Of a stretch of DNA of 43,888 nt, positions 10,924-20,639 are shown piece after piece. Position 1 is the first letter of the stretch; each line of letters begins with the position of its first letter. Origin of the DNA: Candidatus Faecalibacterium intestinigallinarum (GTDB lineage: Bacteria > Bacillota > Clostridia > Oscillospirales > Ruminococcaceae); the NCBI GenBank assembly GCA_019113345.1, contig DXHQ01000095.1:1-43888 (forward strand). The letters run 5' to 3'. Made by a program: the position numbers and the translations under genes. Below the pieces are notes generated by a model. The model did no database searches. It was not told the DNA's origin and worked only from the letters and a program-made list of their open reading frames with translations.

Positions 10924-11700
10924 TTACACGGTGGGCTGGTTGGCAGCCTCGATGATCTTGACGAACTTCTCGGGGACCAGGGAAGCGCCGCCGATGAGGC
11001 CGCCGTCGATGTCGGGCTGGGCCAGCAGCTCGAAGGCGTTCTTCTCGTTCATGGAACCGCCGTAGAGGATGGAGGTAGCCCGGGCGATCTTGGCGCCGTA
11101 GAGCTTCCGGATCACGGTGCGGATGTGCTCGCAGACCTCCTCGGCCTGCTCGGGGGTAGCGGTCTTGCCGGTGCCGATGGCCCAGATGGGCTCGTAGGCA
11201 ATGATGATCTTGCGGATCTTCTCCTCGGCCACGCCGTTGAGGGCGGCCTTGATCTGCATGGTGATCCACTCCTCGGTGATGCCGATTTCCCGCTGCTCCA
11301 GGGACTCGCCCACGCAGAGGATGGGGATCAGCTCAGCGGCCAGAGCAGCCTGGACCTTGGCATTGACCTCGGCGTCGGTCTCGCCCATGGCGCGGCGCTC
11401 GGAGTGGCCGATGATGACGTACTTGCAGCCGGCGTCCACCAGCATGTTGGTGGCAATCTCACCGGTGTAAGCACCGGAAGCGTTGGCGTTGCAGTTCTCA
11501 GCGCCGATGCCCACGCGGGTCTCCCGCATGGCGCGGACGGCGGCAGGGATGCAGACGGCGGGCACGCAAATGGCCACATCGCACCAGCGGCCCTTGGGCA
11601 TCATGGCCTTGAACTCGGTCATAAAGGCCTTGGTGTCGGAGGGAGTCTTATTCATCTTCCAGTTGGCGGCAATGACCGTCTTGCGATACTTTCTGTTCAT
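10924..11700 (-). CDS. tpiA: Triosephosphate isomerase
   Basis: [60 protein letters not shown] motifs. Confidence 0.97.
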   Translation of the reverse strand: MNRKYRKTVIAANWKMNKTPSDTKAFMTEFKAMMPKGRWCDVAICVPAVCIPAAVRAMRETRVGIGAENCNANASGAYTGEIATNMLVDAGCKYVIIGHSERRAMGETDAEVNAKVQAALAAELIPILCVGESLEQREIGITEEWITMQIKAALNGVAEEKIRKIIIAYEPIWAIGTGKTATPEQAEEVCEHIRTVIRKLYGAKIARATSILYGGSMNEKNAFELLAQPDIDGGLIGGASLVPEKFVKIIEAANQPTV

Positions 11701-11749
11701 GGGGCTTGGTCTCCTATACTATAGTCTATTTTAATTTTGATGGATCTTC

Positions 11750-12958
11750 TTACTTATCCTGCAGGCAGGCGATGCCGGGCAGCTCCAGGCCTTCCAGGAA
11801 CTCCAGGGAAGCGCCGCCGCCGGTGGAGATATGGGTGATCTTGTCGGCGAAGCCCAGCTGCTCGCAGGCAGCCGCGCTGTCGCCGCCGCCGACGATGGTG
11901 ATGGCGTCGGACTCAGCCAGGGCCTGAGCCACGGCGATGGTGCCGGCAGCCAGGGTCGGGTTCTCAAAGACGCCCATGGGGCCGTTCCAGACAACGGTCT
12001 TGGCGGTACGGGCAGCGTCGCCGAAGAGCTTGCGGGTCTCCTCGCCGATGTCCATGCCTTCCATGTCGTCGGGGATGGCGTCCACATTGACGGTCTTCAC
12101 ATCGATGGGGCCGTCGATGGGGTCGGGGAAGTTGGCAGCAATGACGGTATCAACCGGCAGAAGGAGCTTGACGCCCTTCTCCTCGGCCTTCTTCATCATG
12201 TCCTTGCAGTAGTCAACCTTCTCGGCGTCAAAGAGGGACTTGCCGATGCCGTAGCCCTTGGCAGCCAGGAAGGTGTAGGCCATGCCGCCGCCGATGATGA
12301 GGGTGTCGACCTTCTCCAGCAGGTTGGAGATAACGTTCAGCTTGTCCGCGACCTTGGCGCCGCCCAGGATGGCGGTGAAGGGACGGACGGGGTCGTTGAC
12401 GGCGTTGCCCAGGTAGCGGATCTCCTTCTCCATCAGGTAGCCGACAGCGGTGTCCTTGATGTAGTCGGTGACGCCGGCGGTGGAGCAGTGCGCACGATGG
12501 CAGCTGCCGAAGGCGTCGTCCACATAGGCGTCGGCCAGGCTGGCCAGCTCTTCCGAGAAGGCGGCGACGTTCTTGGTCTCCTCCTTGCGGAAGCGGGTGT
12601 TCTGCAGCAGAACGACGTCGCCGTTGTTCATGGCGGCGACAGCGGCCTTGGCGTTCTCGCCCACGACGTTGTCGTCGTCAGCAAAGACAACTTCCTTGCC
12701 GAGCTTGGCGCTCAGGGCCTTGGCAACGGGGGCCAGGCTGAACTTGGCCTCGGGGCCGTTCTTGGGTTTGCCCAGGTGGCTGCACAGGATGACCTTGGCG
12801 CCATCGTTGACCAGCTTCTGGATGGTGGGCATGGCCGCATTGATGCGGTTCTCATTGGTGATGACGCCGTCCTTCATGGGGACGTTGAAGTCGCAGCGGA
12901 CAAGGACCTTCTTGCCGCAGTAATTCTCGTCGTCGATCGTCTTCTTACCTAAACCCAT
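11750..12958 (-). CDS. pgk: Phosphoglycerate kinase
   Basis: [50 protein letters not shown] motifs; full length. Confidence 0.97.
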   Translation of the reverse strand: MGLGKKTIDDENYCGKKVLVRCDFNVPMKDGVITNENRINAAMPTIQKLVNDGAKVILCSHLGKPKNGPEAKFSLAPVAKALSAKLGKEVVFADDDNVVGENAKAAVAAMNNGDVVLLQNTRFRKEETKNVAAFSEELASLADAYVDDAFGSCHRAHCSTAGVTDYIKDTAVGYLMEKEIRYLGNAVNDPVRPFTAILGGAKVADKLNVISNLLEKVDTLIIGGGMAYTFLAAKGYGIGKSLFDAEKVDYCKDMMKKAEEKGVKLLLPVDTVIAANFPDPIDGPIDVKTVNVDAIPDDMEGMDIGEETRKLFGDAARTAKTVVWNGPMGVFENPTLAAGTIAVAQALAESDAITIVGGGDSAAACEQLGFADKITHISTGGGASLEFLEGLELPGIACLQDK

Positions 12959-13035
12959 TGTTCTAAACTCCTCTCAAATCTTTTTACTTGCCTGAAGTGA
13001 GTTTTGCATCGTCGGGTTTCCCCGTAGATACCTCT

Positions 13036-13064
13036 ATTATATACAATTCAAAGCTGCAAAGCAA
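13036..13064 (-). promoter_or_regulatory. Sigma-A promoter of pgk-tpiA
   Basis: Minus strand TTGCTT - 17 nt - TATAAT. Confidence 0.75.
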
Positions 13065-13117
13065 GGAGTTCTTTGCCATTTCCCTCACAAAGCTCAAATA
13101 AACAGCAAGAAACGCTC

Positions 13118-13147
13118 TTGCCACCGCCCGCCCTGCGGGGCTATAAT
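13118..13147 (+). promoter_or_regulatory. Sigma-A promoter of the nucleotidyltransferase gene
   Basis: TTGCCA - 18 nt - TATAAT. Confidence 0.7.
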
Positions 13148-13188
13148 AGGCGTATCAGAGCGCCCTTGCAGGCAAAGGAGGTCATTTT

Positions 13189-14100
13189 ATGGCAAAACCC
13201 GTATTGGTCGTACTGGCTGCCGGGATGGGCAGCCGCTACGGCGGCATGAAGCAGCTCGACCCGGTGGGCCCGGGCGGGCAGATCATCATCGACTATTCCA
13301 TCTACGACGCCCGGCGCGCCGGCTTTGAGAAGGTCATCTTCATCATCCGCAGGGAGAACGAGGCCGATTTCCGCGCGGTGATCGGGGACCGGCTGTCCCG
13401 TCTGATGGAGGTGGAATACGCCTTCCAGGCGCTGGACGACCTGCCCGCCCCCTACGCCGTGCCCGAAGGGCGGACCAAGCCCTTCGGCACCGGGCAGGCG
13501 GTGCTCAGCGCACGCAGCCTCGTCGACGGGCCCTTCGCGGTCATTAACGCCGACGACTACTACGGTCCTGAGGCCTTCCGGGAGGTCTACAACTACCTCT
13601 CCACCCACCAGGACGGCGACAAATACCAGTACTGCATGGTGGGCTACCAGGTCAAAAACACCGTCACCGCCAACGGCAGCGTCTCCCGCGGCGTCTGCGA
13701 GGTGGGGCCCGACGGGATGCTGGAGAGCGTCACCGAGCGGACCAAGATCGTGCAGGCGCCGGACGGCGCCATCCGCTACGCCGACGGCGACGCCTGGGTG
13801 GACCTGCCGGGCGACACCCTGGTCAGCATGGGCTGCTGGGGGCTGACCGCCAGCTTTATGCGGGAGGCCGAGGCGCGCTTTGCCGCCTTCCTGGCCGGGA
13901 ACCTGCCCTCGAACCCCCTCAAGTGCGAGTACTTCCTGCCCACCATCGTCTCCGACCTGATCGCCGAGGACAAGGCCCAGGTCAAGATGCTGCGCAGCCG
14001 CGACAAGTGGTACGGCGTCACCTACCGGGAGGACAAGCCCGGCGTGGTGGCCGCCCTCGCCCGCCTGACGGCCGAAGGGGTCTATCCCGAAACGTTCTAA
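13189..14100 (+). CDS. Nucleotidyltransferase family protein (sugar-phosphate NTP-transferase type)
   Basis: LAAGMGSRYGGMKQLDPVGPGG signature at N-terminus, NADDYYGPEAF; AAAGGAGG RBS. Confidence 0.88.
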   Translation: MAKPVLVVLAAGMGSRYGGMKQLDPVGPGGQIIIDYSIYDARRAGFEKVIFIIRRENEADFRAVIGDRLSRLMEVEYAFQALDDLPAPYAVPEGRTKPFGTGQAVLSARSLVDGPFAVINADDYYGPEAFREVYNYLSTHQDGDKYQYCMVGYQVKNTVTANGSVSRGVCEVGPDGMLESVTERTKIVQAPDGAIRYADGDAWVDLPGDTLVSMGCWGLTASFMREAEARFAAFLAGNLPSNPLKCEYFLPTIVSDLIAEDKAQVKMLRSRDKWYGVTYREDKPGVVAALARLTAEGVYPETF

Positions 14101-14116
14101 ATCGCCTGAAACAGAC

Positions 14117-14144
14117 AAAGCCCTGTGGAGACCCACAGGGCTTT
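14117..14144. terminator. Bidirectional terminator between convergent genes
   Basis: aaagccctgtgg-agac-ccacagggcttt with T-tract. Confidence 0.85.
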
Positions 14145-14148
14145 TGCT

Positions 14149-15774
14149 TTATCTGCGATGGGCCGCCAGAATTTCCTCGCAGCTCAGGCCGTATTTGCGG
14201 GCGATGTCCTTGGCGTAGCTCAGCCCGTCGGGGGTGGCGCGCAGCACCCGGTAGCTGCGGGTGCCGTCGGCGACGCTTTCCATCTGGGCGACCAGGTTGT
14301 CGATGCAGCCGGTGCGGCCGGGGGTGGCGTTGAAGCGGGCCACCTGCTGGGTCAGCTCGTGGATGTGGGTGACGTACACCCCGCCGCAGCCGATCACCGC
14401 AATGGCCGAGAGCACCTCCCCGGCGATGTAGCTGCCCTCGAGCAGGCTGGTCGAGCTGAAGCTCTCGTCCATCAAAAGCAGGTCGTCCCCCTCCAGCTGG
14501 GCCAGGATCTGGCTCATCCGGGCGCATTCGCTCTCGAGGCGGCCCTTGCCGTAGTTGTCCTCGTCCGAGGTGGGGAAGTGGGTGAAGATGCACCGCACCG
14601 GGCTCATGACGGCGGCTTTGGCCGGCACCAGCAGCCCCAGCTGGAAGAGGGCCTGCGCCATCCCCACCGAGTAGCAGAAGATGGACTTGCCCCCGTGGTT
14701 GGGTCCGGTGACGAGGTAAAAGCGGCCCCTGTCGTCGTAGGTGAAGTCGTTGGCCACCACCGTCTGGCCCTCGCTGCGCAGGACCAGCATGGGGTTGTAG
14801 ACGTCCTGCAGGCGGAGGGCGTGCTCGGCCATGGGTCGGATGGCGGGGCGGCAGAGGGCGCAGCCCTGCCCCTTCAGCTCGAGCAGGAAAGCCACCGCCG
14901 CCGACAGAAAGCGGAAGTCGTCCAGCAGGCCGATGAAAAAGGCGGTCTCATCCCGGAAGTACTGGTCGATGACCGGTTCCCAGCTGCGGATGGTCTTGGC
15001 AAAAGCGGTGTCCAGCGCCCGGCAGACGGCCTGGTCGAGGGCGTGCTTTTCCTCCTCGCGGGCGGTCTTGGCCAGGTTGGCAAAGCCCGAGATGCAGACC
15101 ATGGGGTCGCTCTTGTCCCGGCCCAGCAGCTTGTCCAGGACGCTGCCCTGCCGGTATTTTTCGGTGTTCAGGCCGAGCAGCCCCACGTCGGTCACCCGGA
15201 GGGTGCCGTCCAGATTGACCCCGAGGGCGATGCTCTTGACATGGCCGATCTGGTACTGGGTCTTTTCCAGCTGGGCGGTCAGGGCGCGGTAGCTCTCGCT
15301 CTGCCGCCGTTTTTCCACCTCGTCCCGCAGGGCGGCAAAGCCGGCGCTGCGGATGGGCGCCGCGGCAAGCCGGGCGTGGAACAGCTCCACCAGCTCGAGG
15401 TAGACCTCCAGATAGCGCACCGAGGCCAGGCTGCTCTCCACGGTGGAGGAAGAGCTGTTCAGCACCTTGCGCATCTCGGCGGCGTCCCGCAGCATGGGCA
15501 GGGCGTCCTTGATCAGGCTGCGCAGCGCCTCGCTCTCGACCAGGTCGGCCACCACGTCCAGCCGCCAGGCCAGCACGTCGGTGTCGGTGGTGAAAAACTG
15601 TTCCAGCCGCAGATCGGGCAGACCCCGCCAGCTCTCCCGCCGGACCGAGACCATCTGGTCGATCTGCAGGGTGTGGAAAAAGCTGGAATTGGGCAGCGAA
15701 GCCGCCCGGGTCCGGGTGTGCGGCGGATAGAGCAGCCGGAAACTTTCCCGCCCGCCCTGTGTTTTGTCTGGCAT
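14149..15774 (-). CDS. MutS-family ATPase (MutS-related, no mismatch-recognition domain)
   Basis: Walker A GPNHGGKS, Walker B LLLMDESFSSTS, YVTHIHEL; start at MPDKTQGG with aggggagg RBS, not the longer ORF start. Confidence 0.85.
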   Translation of the reverse strand: MPDKTQGGRESFRLLYPPHTRTRAASLPNSSFFHTLQIDQMVSVRRESWRGLPDLRLEQFFTTDTDVLAWRLDVVADLVESEALRSLIKDALPMLRDAAEMRKVLNSSSSTVESSLASVRYLEVYLELVELFHARLAAAPIRSAGFAALRDEVEKRRQSESYRALTAQLEKTQYQIGHVKSIALGVNLDGTLRVTDVGLLGLNTEKYRQGSVLDKLLGRDKSDPMVCISGFANLAKTAREEEKHALDQAVCRALDTAFAKTIRSWEPVIDQYFRDETAFFIGLLDDFRFLSAAVAFLLELKGQGCALCRPAIRPMAEHALRLQDVYNPMLVLRSEGQTVVANDFTYDDRGRFYLVTGPNHGGKSIFCYSVGMAQALFQLGLLVPAKAAVMSPVRCIFTHFPTSDEDNYGKGRLESECARMSQILAQLEGDDLLLMDESFSSTSLLEGSYIAGEVLSAIAVIGCGGVYVTHIHELTQQVARFNATPGRTGCIDNLVAQMESVADGTRSYRVLRATPDGLSYAKDIARKYGLSCEEILAAHRR

Positions 15775-15855
15775 GGCAATCCCCTCCCCTGTTCGCTTGG
15801 ATACAAACCTATTAAACACCCGCGGAGGCCAAAAGTCCAGCGCGGAGGCAACAAA

Positions 15856-15883
15856 AAGGGCCGCCGGTTTCCCGGCGGCCCTT
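15856..15883 (-). terminator. Terminator of gap
   Basis: Minus strand AAGGGCCGCCGG-GAAA-CCGGCGGCCCTTTTT. Confidence 0.85.
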
Positions 15884-15911
15884 GGTTAGCCCTTTGGTGT
15901 ACCCTCCGAAC

Positions 15912-16943
15912 TTAGCAGTTCTCGGCGAAGTACTTGATGGTGCGGACCATCTGAGAGGTGTAGCTGTTCTCGTTGTCGTACCAGGACACGACCTGAACCT
16001 GATAGGTGTCGTCGTCGATCTTGGCGACCATGGTCTGGGTAGCGTCGAACAGAGAGCCGTAGCGCATACCGATGACGTCGGAGGAGACGATCTGGTCCTC
16101 GTTGTAGCCGAAGGACTCAGAAGCGGCAGCCTTCATGGCGGCGTTGATGGACTCCTTGGTGACGTCCTTGCCCTTGACAACGGCGACCAGGATGGTGGTG
16201 GAGCCGGTGGGGACAGGCACACGCTGAGCAGAGCCGATCAGCTTGCCGTTCAGCTCGGGGATGACCAGGCCGATGGCCTTGGCAGCGCCGGTGCTGTTGG
16301 GCACGATGTTCTGGGCGCCGGCACGAGCGCGGCGCAGGTCGCCCTTGCGCTGGGGGCCGTCCAGGATCATCTGGTCGCCGGTGTAAGCATGAACGGTGGT
16401 CATGATGCCGGAGACGACGGGGTAGGTCTTGTTCAGGGTGTCGGCCATGGGAGCCAGGCAGTTGGTGGTGCAGGAAGCGGCGGAGATGACCTGATCTTCC
16501 TTGGTCAGGGTCTTCTCGTTGACCGAGTAGACGATGGTCTTCAGGTCGTTGCCGGCAGGAGCGGAGATGACGACCTTCTTGGCGCCGGCGGCGATGTGAG
16601 CCATGCTCTTGTCCTTGCTGGTGTAGAAGCCGGTGCACTCCAGAACGACGTCAACGTTCAGCTCGCCCCAGGGGCAGTCCTTGGCGTCCTTAATGGCGTA
16701 GATCTTGATCTCCTTGCCGTCGACGACGATGGAGTCCTCGGTGGAAGAAACGACGTGCTTGTTCTCGCCGATCTTGCCGCAGAAGGAGCCCTGAGCGGTG
16801 TCGTACTTCAGCAGGTGAGCCAGCATCTTGGGGCTGGTCAGGTCGTTGATAGCGACGACCTCGTAGCCCTCAGCGTCAAACATCTGACGGAAAGCCAGAC
16901 GGCCAATGCGGCCAAAACCATTGATAGCAACTCTTACAGCCAT
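15912..16943 (-). CDS. gap: Glyceraldehyde-3-phosphate dehydrogenase, type I
   Basis: [30 protein letters not shown] catalytic Cys motif, [16 protein letters not shown]. Confidence 0.97.
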   Translation of the reverse strand: MAVRVAINGFGRIGRLAFRQMFDAEGYEVVAINDLTSPKMLAHLLKYDTAQGSFCGKIGENKHVVSSTEDSIVVDGKEIKIYAIKDAKDCPWGELNVDVVLECTGFYTSKDKSMAHIAAGAKKVVISAPAGNDLKTIVYSVNEKTLTKEDQVISAASCTTNCLAPMADTLNKTYPVVSGIMTTVHAYTGDQMILDGPQRKGDLRRARAGAQNIVPNSTGAAKAIGLVIPELNGKLIGSAQRVPVPTGSTTILVAVVKGKDVTKESINAAMKAAASESFGYNEDQIVSSDVIGMRYGSLFDATQTMVAKIDDDTYQVQVVSWYDNENSYTSQMVRTIKYFAENC

Positions 16944-17002
16944 TTTATAGTACCTCCTAAAATTATTACCCTTGGAATCCGGATAATTTTCACGGTGTCT
17001 TT

Positions 17003-17031
17003 ATTATAGAACAAAAATCCCAAACCTTCAA
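17003..17031 (-). promoter_or_regulatory. Sigma-A promoter of gap
   Basis: Minus strand TTGAAG - 17 nt - TATAAT. Confidence 0.75.
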
Positions 17032-17117
17032 GAGCCTGCCAAACAAATAACAAGCCATTTTCTATTTTTGTAAGTTTTATATTCTTTCCTTCAAGAATTT
17101 TCAGCAATTTTAGCCAA

Positions 17118-17891
17118 TCATCCAGCCGCGTGGGAACCGCGCTGTTTCGGGCTGGCGCAGAGCATCGCGCACGCCCCGCCCAGCAGCCCCAGCGCCACAA
17201 GGGCCCAGTCCCCCGGGCCGGCCGGCAGCAGGATGCAGCGGGGCAGCTGCCAGGCAAAGCAGAGGATATAGGCCAGCAGCCCGCAGCGGCAGACGCTCTT
17301 GGGGCTGGCCGCGCCGGGCAGGCAGACCGCCCGCAGCACAGCCGCCAGCAAAAGCAGGGCGGCCAGCTGCTGCCAGACCGCCGAAGTGGGGATGGTCCGG
17401 TGCCAGCTGGAGCCGTTGGTCATAAAGCTGGCCAGCACGTCCCAGACAAAGAGAAGGCTGCCCAGCACTCCCAGCCAGGCCGGGGGCTGAATCCGGCGCT
17501 GGCTGCCCAGCCCGGCCAGCAGCCAGTGCTGGCCCAGGCACTCCAGCCAGAGGGCGCACAGGACCCCCAGCGCCCCGTAGAGGAAGCTGCCGGCCAGGAT
17601 GTCCAGCAGCCCTCGTCCGAGATAGAACACCCCCGCCGTCAGGGCCGGGACGCTCAGAGCAAAAGCCGCGCTGCGCGTTTTGGGGGCAGTCAGCGGCGCG
17701 GCCGAGCCGGCGCTGGTATGCCCCACGGCCAGCGCCAGCGCCGCCCAGGCAAAGAGGACGGCGTACCGCAGCCAGACCTGCCCTTCGATCAGCAGCCCCG
17801 TCTCCAGGTCGGTAAAGAGGGCGAGGTCCGCAAAGCGGGCGGCACAGAATATCACGCCGGACACCAGAAAGCCGGCGACACTTTTACGCAT
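17118..17891 (-). CDS. Hypothetical multi-pass membrane protein
   Basis: 257-aa ORF with several hydrophobic segments, directly downstream of the citrate synthase gene; antisense ORFs less plausible. Confidence 0.65.
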   Translation of the reverse strand: MRKSVAGFLVSGVIFCAARFADLALFTDLETGLLIEGQVWLRYAVLFAWAALALAVGHTSAGSAAPLTAPKTRSAAFALSVPALTAGVFYLGRGLLDILAGSFLYGALGVLCALWLECLGQHWLLAGLGSQRRIQPPAWLGVLGSLLFVWDVLASFMTNGSSWHRTIPTSAVWQQLAALLLLAAVLRAVCLPGAASPKSVCRCGLLAYILCFAWQLPRCILLPAGPGDWALVALGLLGGACAMLCASPKQRGSHAAG

Positions 17892-17894
17892 CGT

Positions 17895-19253
17895 TTACCG
17901 CTCCTCCAGAGGCTTGTAGCGCTGCCGGACGCCCAGATACTTGTAGGCCGGGCGGATGATCCGGTTGGCAAAGACGACTTCTTCGATCCGGTGGGCGCAC
18001 CAGCCGGGCAGACGGGCAATGGCGAACAGCGGGGTGTACAGGTCCTCCGAGATGCCCAGCATCTGGTAGATCAGGCCGCTGAACAGGTCGACGTTGGCGC
18101 AGACCGGCTTTGAGCTGCCCTTCTCCTCGGCAAAGATGGCGGGGGCCAGCCGTTCGATGCTGCACAGCATATTGTACTCGGCCTCAAAGCCCTTTTCATA
18201 GGCCAGGTGGCGGGCACGCTCCTTGAGGATGACCTCGCGCGGGTCGCTGATGGTGTAGACGGCGTGGCCCATGCCGTAGATCAGGCCGCTGCCGTCGCCG
18301 GCCTGTTTGCGCAGGATGCGGCGCAGGTACTCCCGCACTTCGTCGTCATCGTCGTAGTTTTCAACGTGGGCCAGGATGTCCTTCAGCTGCCGGTTGACCT
18401 GCAGGTTGGCGCCGCCGTGCTTGGGGCCCTTCAGGGCGCCGATGCCGGCCGCAATGGCCGAGTAGGTGTCCGACCCCGAGGAGGACACCACCCGTGTGGC
18501 AAAGGTGGAGCAGTTGCCGCCGCCGTGGTCGGCGTGCAGCAGCAGGCAGGTGTCCAGCAGCTTGGCCTCTTCGTGGGTGAACTTCTGGTCCGGGCGGTAG
18601 GTGCTGAGGATGTGCTCGGCGGTGCAGTGGCCCGGCTGGGGCAGGTGGAAGAACATGCTCTGCTTGTCGTAGACCCGGCGCTTCATCTGATAGGCGTTGA
18701 CCATCATGGTGGGCATACAGCCGATCAGGGTGATGCTCTGGTGCAGCAGGTTTTCGAGGCTCAGGTCCTCGGCGTTGTCGTCGTAGGAGTACATGCCCAG
18801 CACGCAGCGCTGCATCTTGTTCATGATGTTGGGCGAGGGCGCGTTCATGGTGTCCATAAAGCCGTCGGGCAGGGCGCGGTGCCCGGCCAGGATCTGGCAG
18901 AAGCTGTCCAGCTGCGCCTTGTTGGGCAGGCTGCCGAACAGCAGCAGCCAGATGACCTCTTCAAAGACGAATCGGTCGTTGCGGTAGGCTTCCTCCACGA
19001 TCTCGTTGATATTGACCCCCCGGTAGATCAGCCGGCCCGGGATCGGGATGATGTGGCCCTCCTGATCCTTCCGGTAGCCCACGACGTCGCAGACGTTGGT
19101 CAGGCCGGCCAGCACGCCGGTGCCGTCCGGGTTGCGCAGGCCGCGCTTGACCCCCAGCCGCTCGCTGGTCTCGGGGTCAATGTAGTTGTTGGCCAGATAC
19201 TCCTCGCAGAGGGTCTTCATGGCTTCGTTCTCGTTGCGTTCCAAATTCATCAT
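17895..19253 (-). CDS. Citrate synthase
   Basis: LLHADHGGGNCSTFATRVVSSSGSDTYSAIAAGIGALKGPKHGGAN, GMGHAVYTISDPR, ANVDLFSGLIYQMLGI motifs. Confidence 0.93.
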   Translation of the reverse strand: MMNLERNENEAMKTLCEEYLANNYIDPETSERLGVKRGLRNPDGTGVLAGLTNVCDVVGYRKDQEGHIIPIPGRLIYRGVNINEIVEEAYRNDRFVFEEVIWLLLFGSLPNKAQLDSFCQILAGHRALPDGFMDTMNAPSPNIMNKMQRCVLGMYSYDDNAEDLSLENLLHQSITLIGCMPTMMVNAYQMKRRVYDKQSMFFHLPQPGHCTAEHILSTYRPDQKFTHEEAKLLDTCLLLHADHGGGNCSTFATRVVSSSGSDTYSAIAAGIGALKGPKHGGANLQVNRQLKDILAHVENYDDDDEVREYLRRILRKQAGDGSGLIYGMGHAVYTISDPREVILKERARHLAYEKGFEAEYNMLCSIERLAPAIFAEEKGSSKPVCANVDLFSGLIYQMLGISEDLYTPLFAIARLPGWCAHRIEEVVFANRIIRPAYKYLGVRQRYKPLEER

Positions 19254-19357
19254 GACAAATCCCCTTCCCTTCTCACTCGTCCGCGGCTGGCAGCCCGCGG
19301 CGGTCTGACATGTTCTCCTTGCTGGTGCAGTGTCCCCCCTTAACGGTAGATGGTTTT

Positions 19358-19386
19358 ATGATAGCGCTTTTGTTAAATAAATTCAA
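19358..19386 (-). promoter_or_regulatory. Sigma-A promoter of the citrate synthase gene
   Basis: Minus strand TTGAAT - 17 nt - TATCAT. Confidence 0.65.
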
Positions 19387-19546
19387 GCCAAAACTGTCCA
19401 AACCCGGCCTCAAATGCAAAATATTTTGATTTTGTTCGGATTTTATTCACATTTTGAGGTTTCTGTCCGGGCGGGTTTCGCCCCTTCCCGCAGGGGGGAG
19501 GTGGTATCCTGTCCCTGAACCCTTGCGAAAAGGAGGCTGTTCCGGC

Positions 19547-20584
19547 GTGAAAAAAGCCGTTGTTTTCCTGGCCGCCGCCCTGCTGGTGCTGGGCAGCGCC
19601 CTGCCCCTGGCAGGCTACTGGCTCACCCTGACGCTGCTGCGGCAGACCCCCGCGGCCGCTTCTTCCGATCCGGGCGGGCCCGGCGTTTCCTCCGTCCCGC
19701 CGGCCGAACCCGGCGCCCTACCCGCCGCCTCTGCGCCCCCGGCCGGCAGCGCCGGCGAGGTCCTGCTGCGGGACAGCGAGAGCGGCCAGACCTTCACCCT
19801 TTCGATGCGGGACTACCTCATCGGCGCAGTGGCGTCCGAGATGCCGGTCAGCTGGCCGGACGAGGCCCTCAAGGCACAGGCGGTGGCCTGCCACAGCTAC
19901 ATCCTCTACTGCCGGGACCACCGCGCGGACGAGAGCGCCCCCTGGCTGACCGTCGACCCGGCCCGGCGGCGGGGCTGCCTGACCGACCCGGTCCTGCGCA
20001 GCTACTGGGGCACCGCCTACCAGGCCAACTATGCCCGCCTTTCGGCCCTGGTGGACCAGGTGGCCGGGGCGGTGCTGTACTACGACGGCGCGCCGGCGGG
20101 GGCCAGCTACTTTGCCATCTCCAACGGGCAGACCGAGGCCAGCGAAAATGTCTGGGGCTCTCCCCTGCCCTACCTGCGGGCGGTGGACAGCAGCACCGAC
20201 CTCACCGCACAGGACTACGAGGTCACCGTCACCCTCTCGGCCGAGCAGGTCAGCGCAGCGCTGGCGGACACCCTCGGCATCCCGACCGCGGGCATCGACC
20301 CGTCGGCCTGGTTCGGGACCCCGAGTTATACCCCTTCGGGCTATGTCGACTCCCTGCCGGTCTGCGGCCAGACGGTGTCGGGCACCGCCCTGCGGTCGGC
20401 TCTGGGGCTGCGCAGCGCCTGCTTTGCCATCCGGCAGGAGGGCGGCGCCTTTGCCATCACCACCCGGGGCTACGGCCACGGCGTCGGCCTGAGCCAGTGG
20501 GGCGCCAAGGCTCTGGCCGAGCAGGGCCGGAGCTGGATCGAGATCCTGGCCCACTACTTCCCCGGCACCACCCTGGAAGGATAA
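19547..20584 (+). CDS. spoIID: SpoIID/LytB-domain protein (stage II sporulation protein D-like)
   Basis: GTG start after aaaggagg; N-terminal TM; ASEMPVSWPDEALKAQAVACHSYIL and GYGHGVGLSQWGAKALAEQG motifs. Confidence 0.88.
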   Translation: MKKAVVFLAAALLVLGSALPLAGYWLTLTLLRQTPAAASSDPGGPGVSSVPPAEPGALPAASAPPAGSAGEVLLRDSESGQTFTLSMRDYLIGAVASEMPVSWPDEALKAQAVACHSYILYCRDHRADESAPWLTVDPARRRGCLTDPVLRSYWGTAYQANYARLSALVDQVAGAVLYYDGAPAGASYFAISNGQTEASENVWGSPLPYLRAVDSSTDLTAQDYEVTVTLSAEQVSAALADTLGIPTAGIDPSAWFGTPSYTPSGYVDSLPVCGQTVSGTALRSALGLRSACFAIRQEGGAFAITTRGYGHGVGLSQWGAKALAEQGRSWIEILAHYFPGTTLEG

Positions 20585-20585
20585 A

Positions 20586-20621
20586 ACAGCCCCGGCGTAG
20601 TCAGGCAGGCGCCGGGGCTGT
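20586..20621. terminator. Bidirectional terminator between convergent genes
   Basis: acagccccggcg-N12-cgccggggctgt. Confidence 0.75.
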
Positions 20622-20639
20622 ATCCTATGCGTTTGAAAC

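Noticed and set aside
13118-14100. Sugar-nucleotide biosynthesis operon starting at the nucleotidyltransferase
   Set aside because: The gene is monocistronic, with its own promoter and a bidirectional terminator directly after it.
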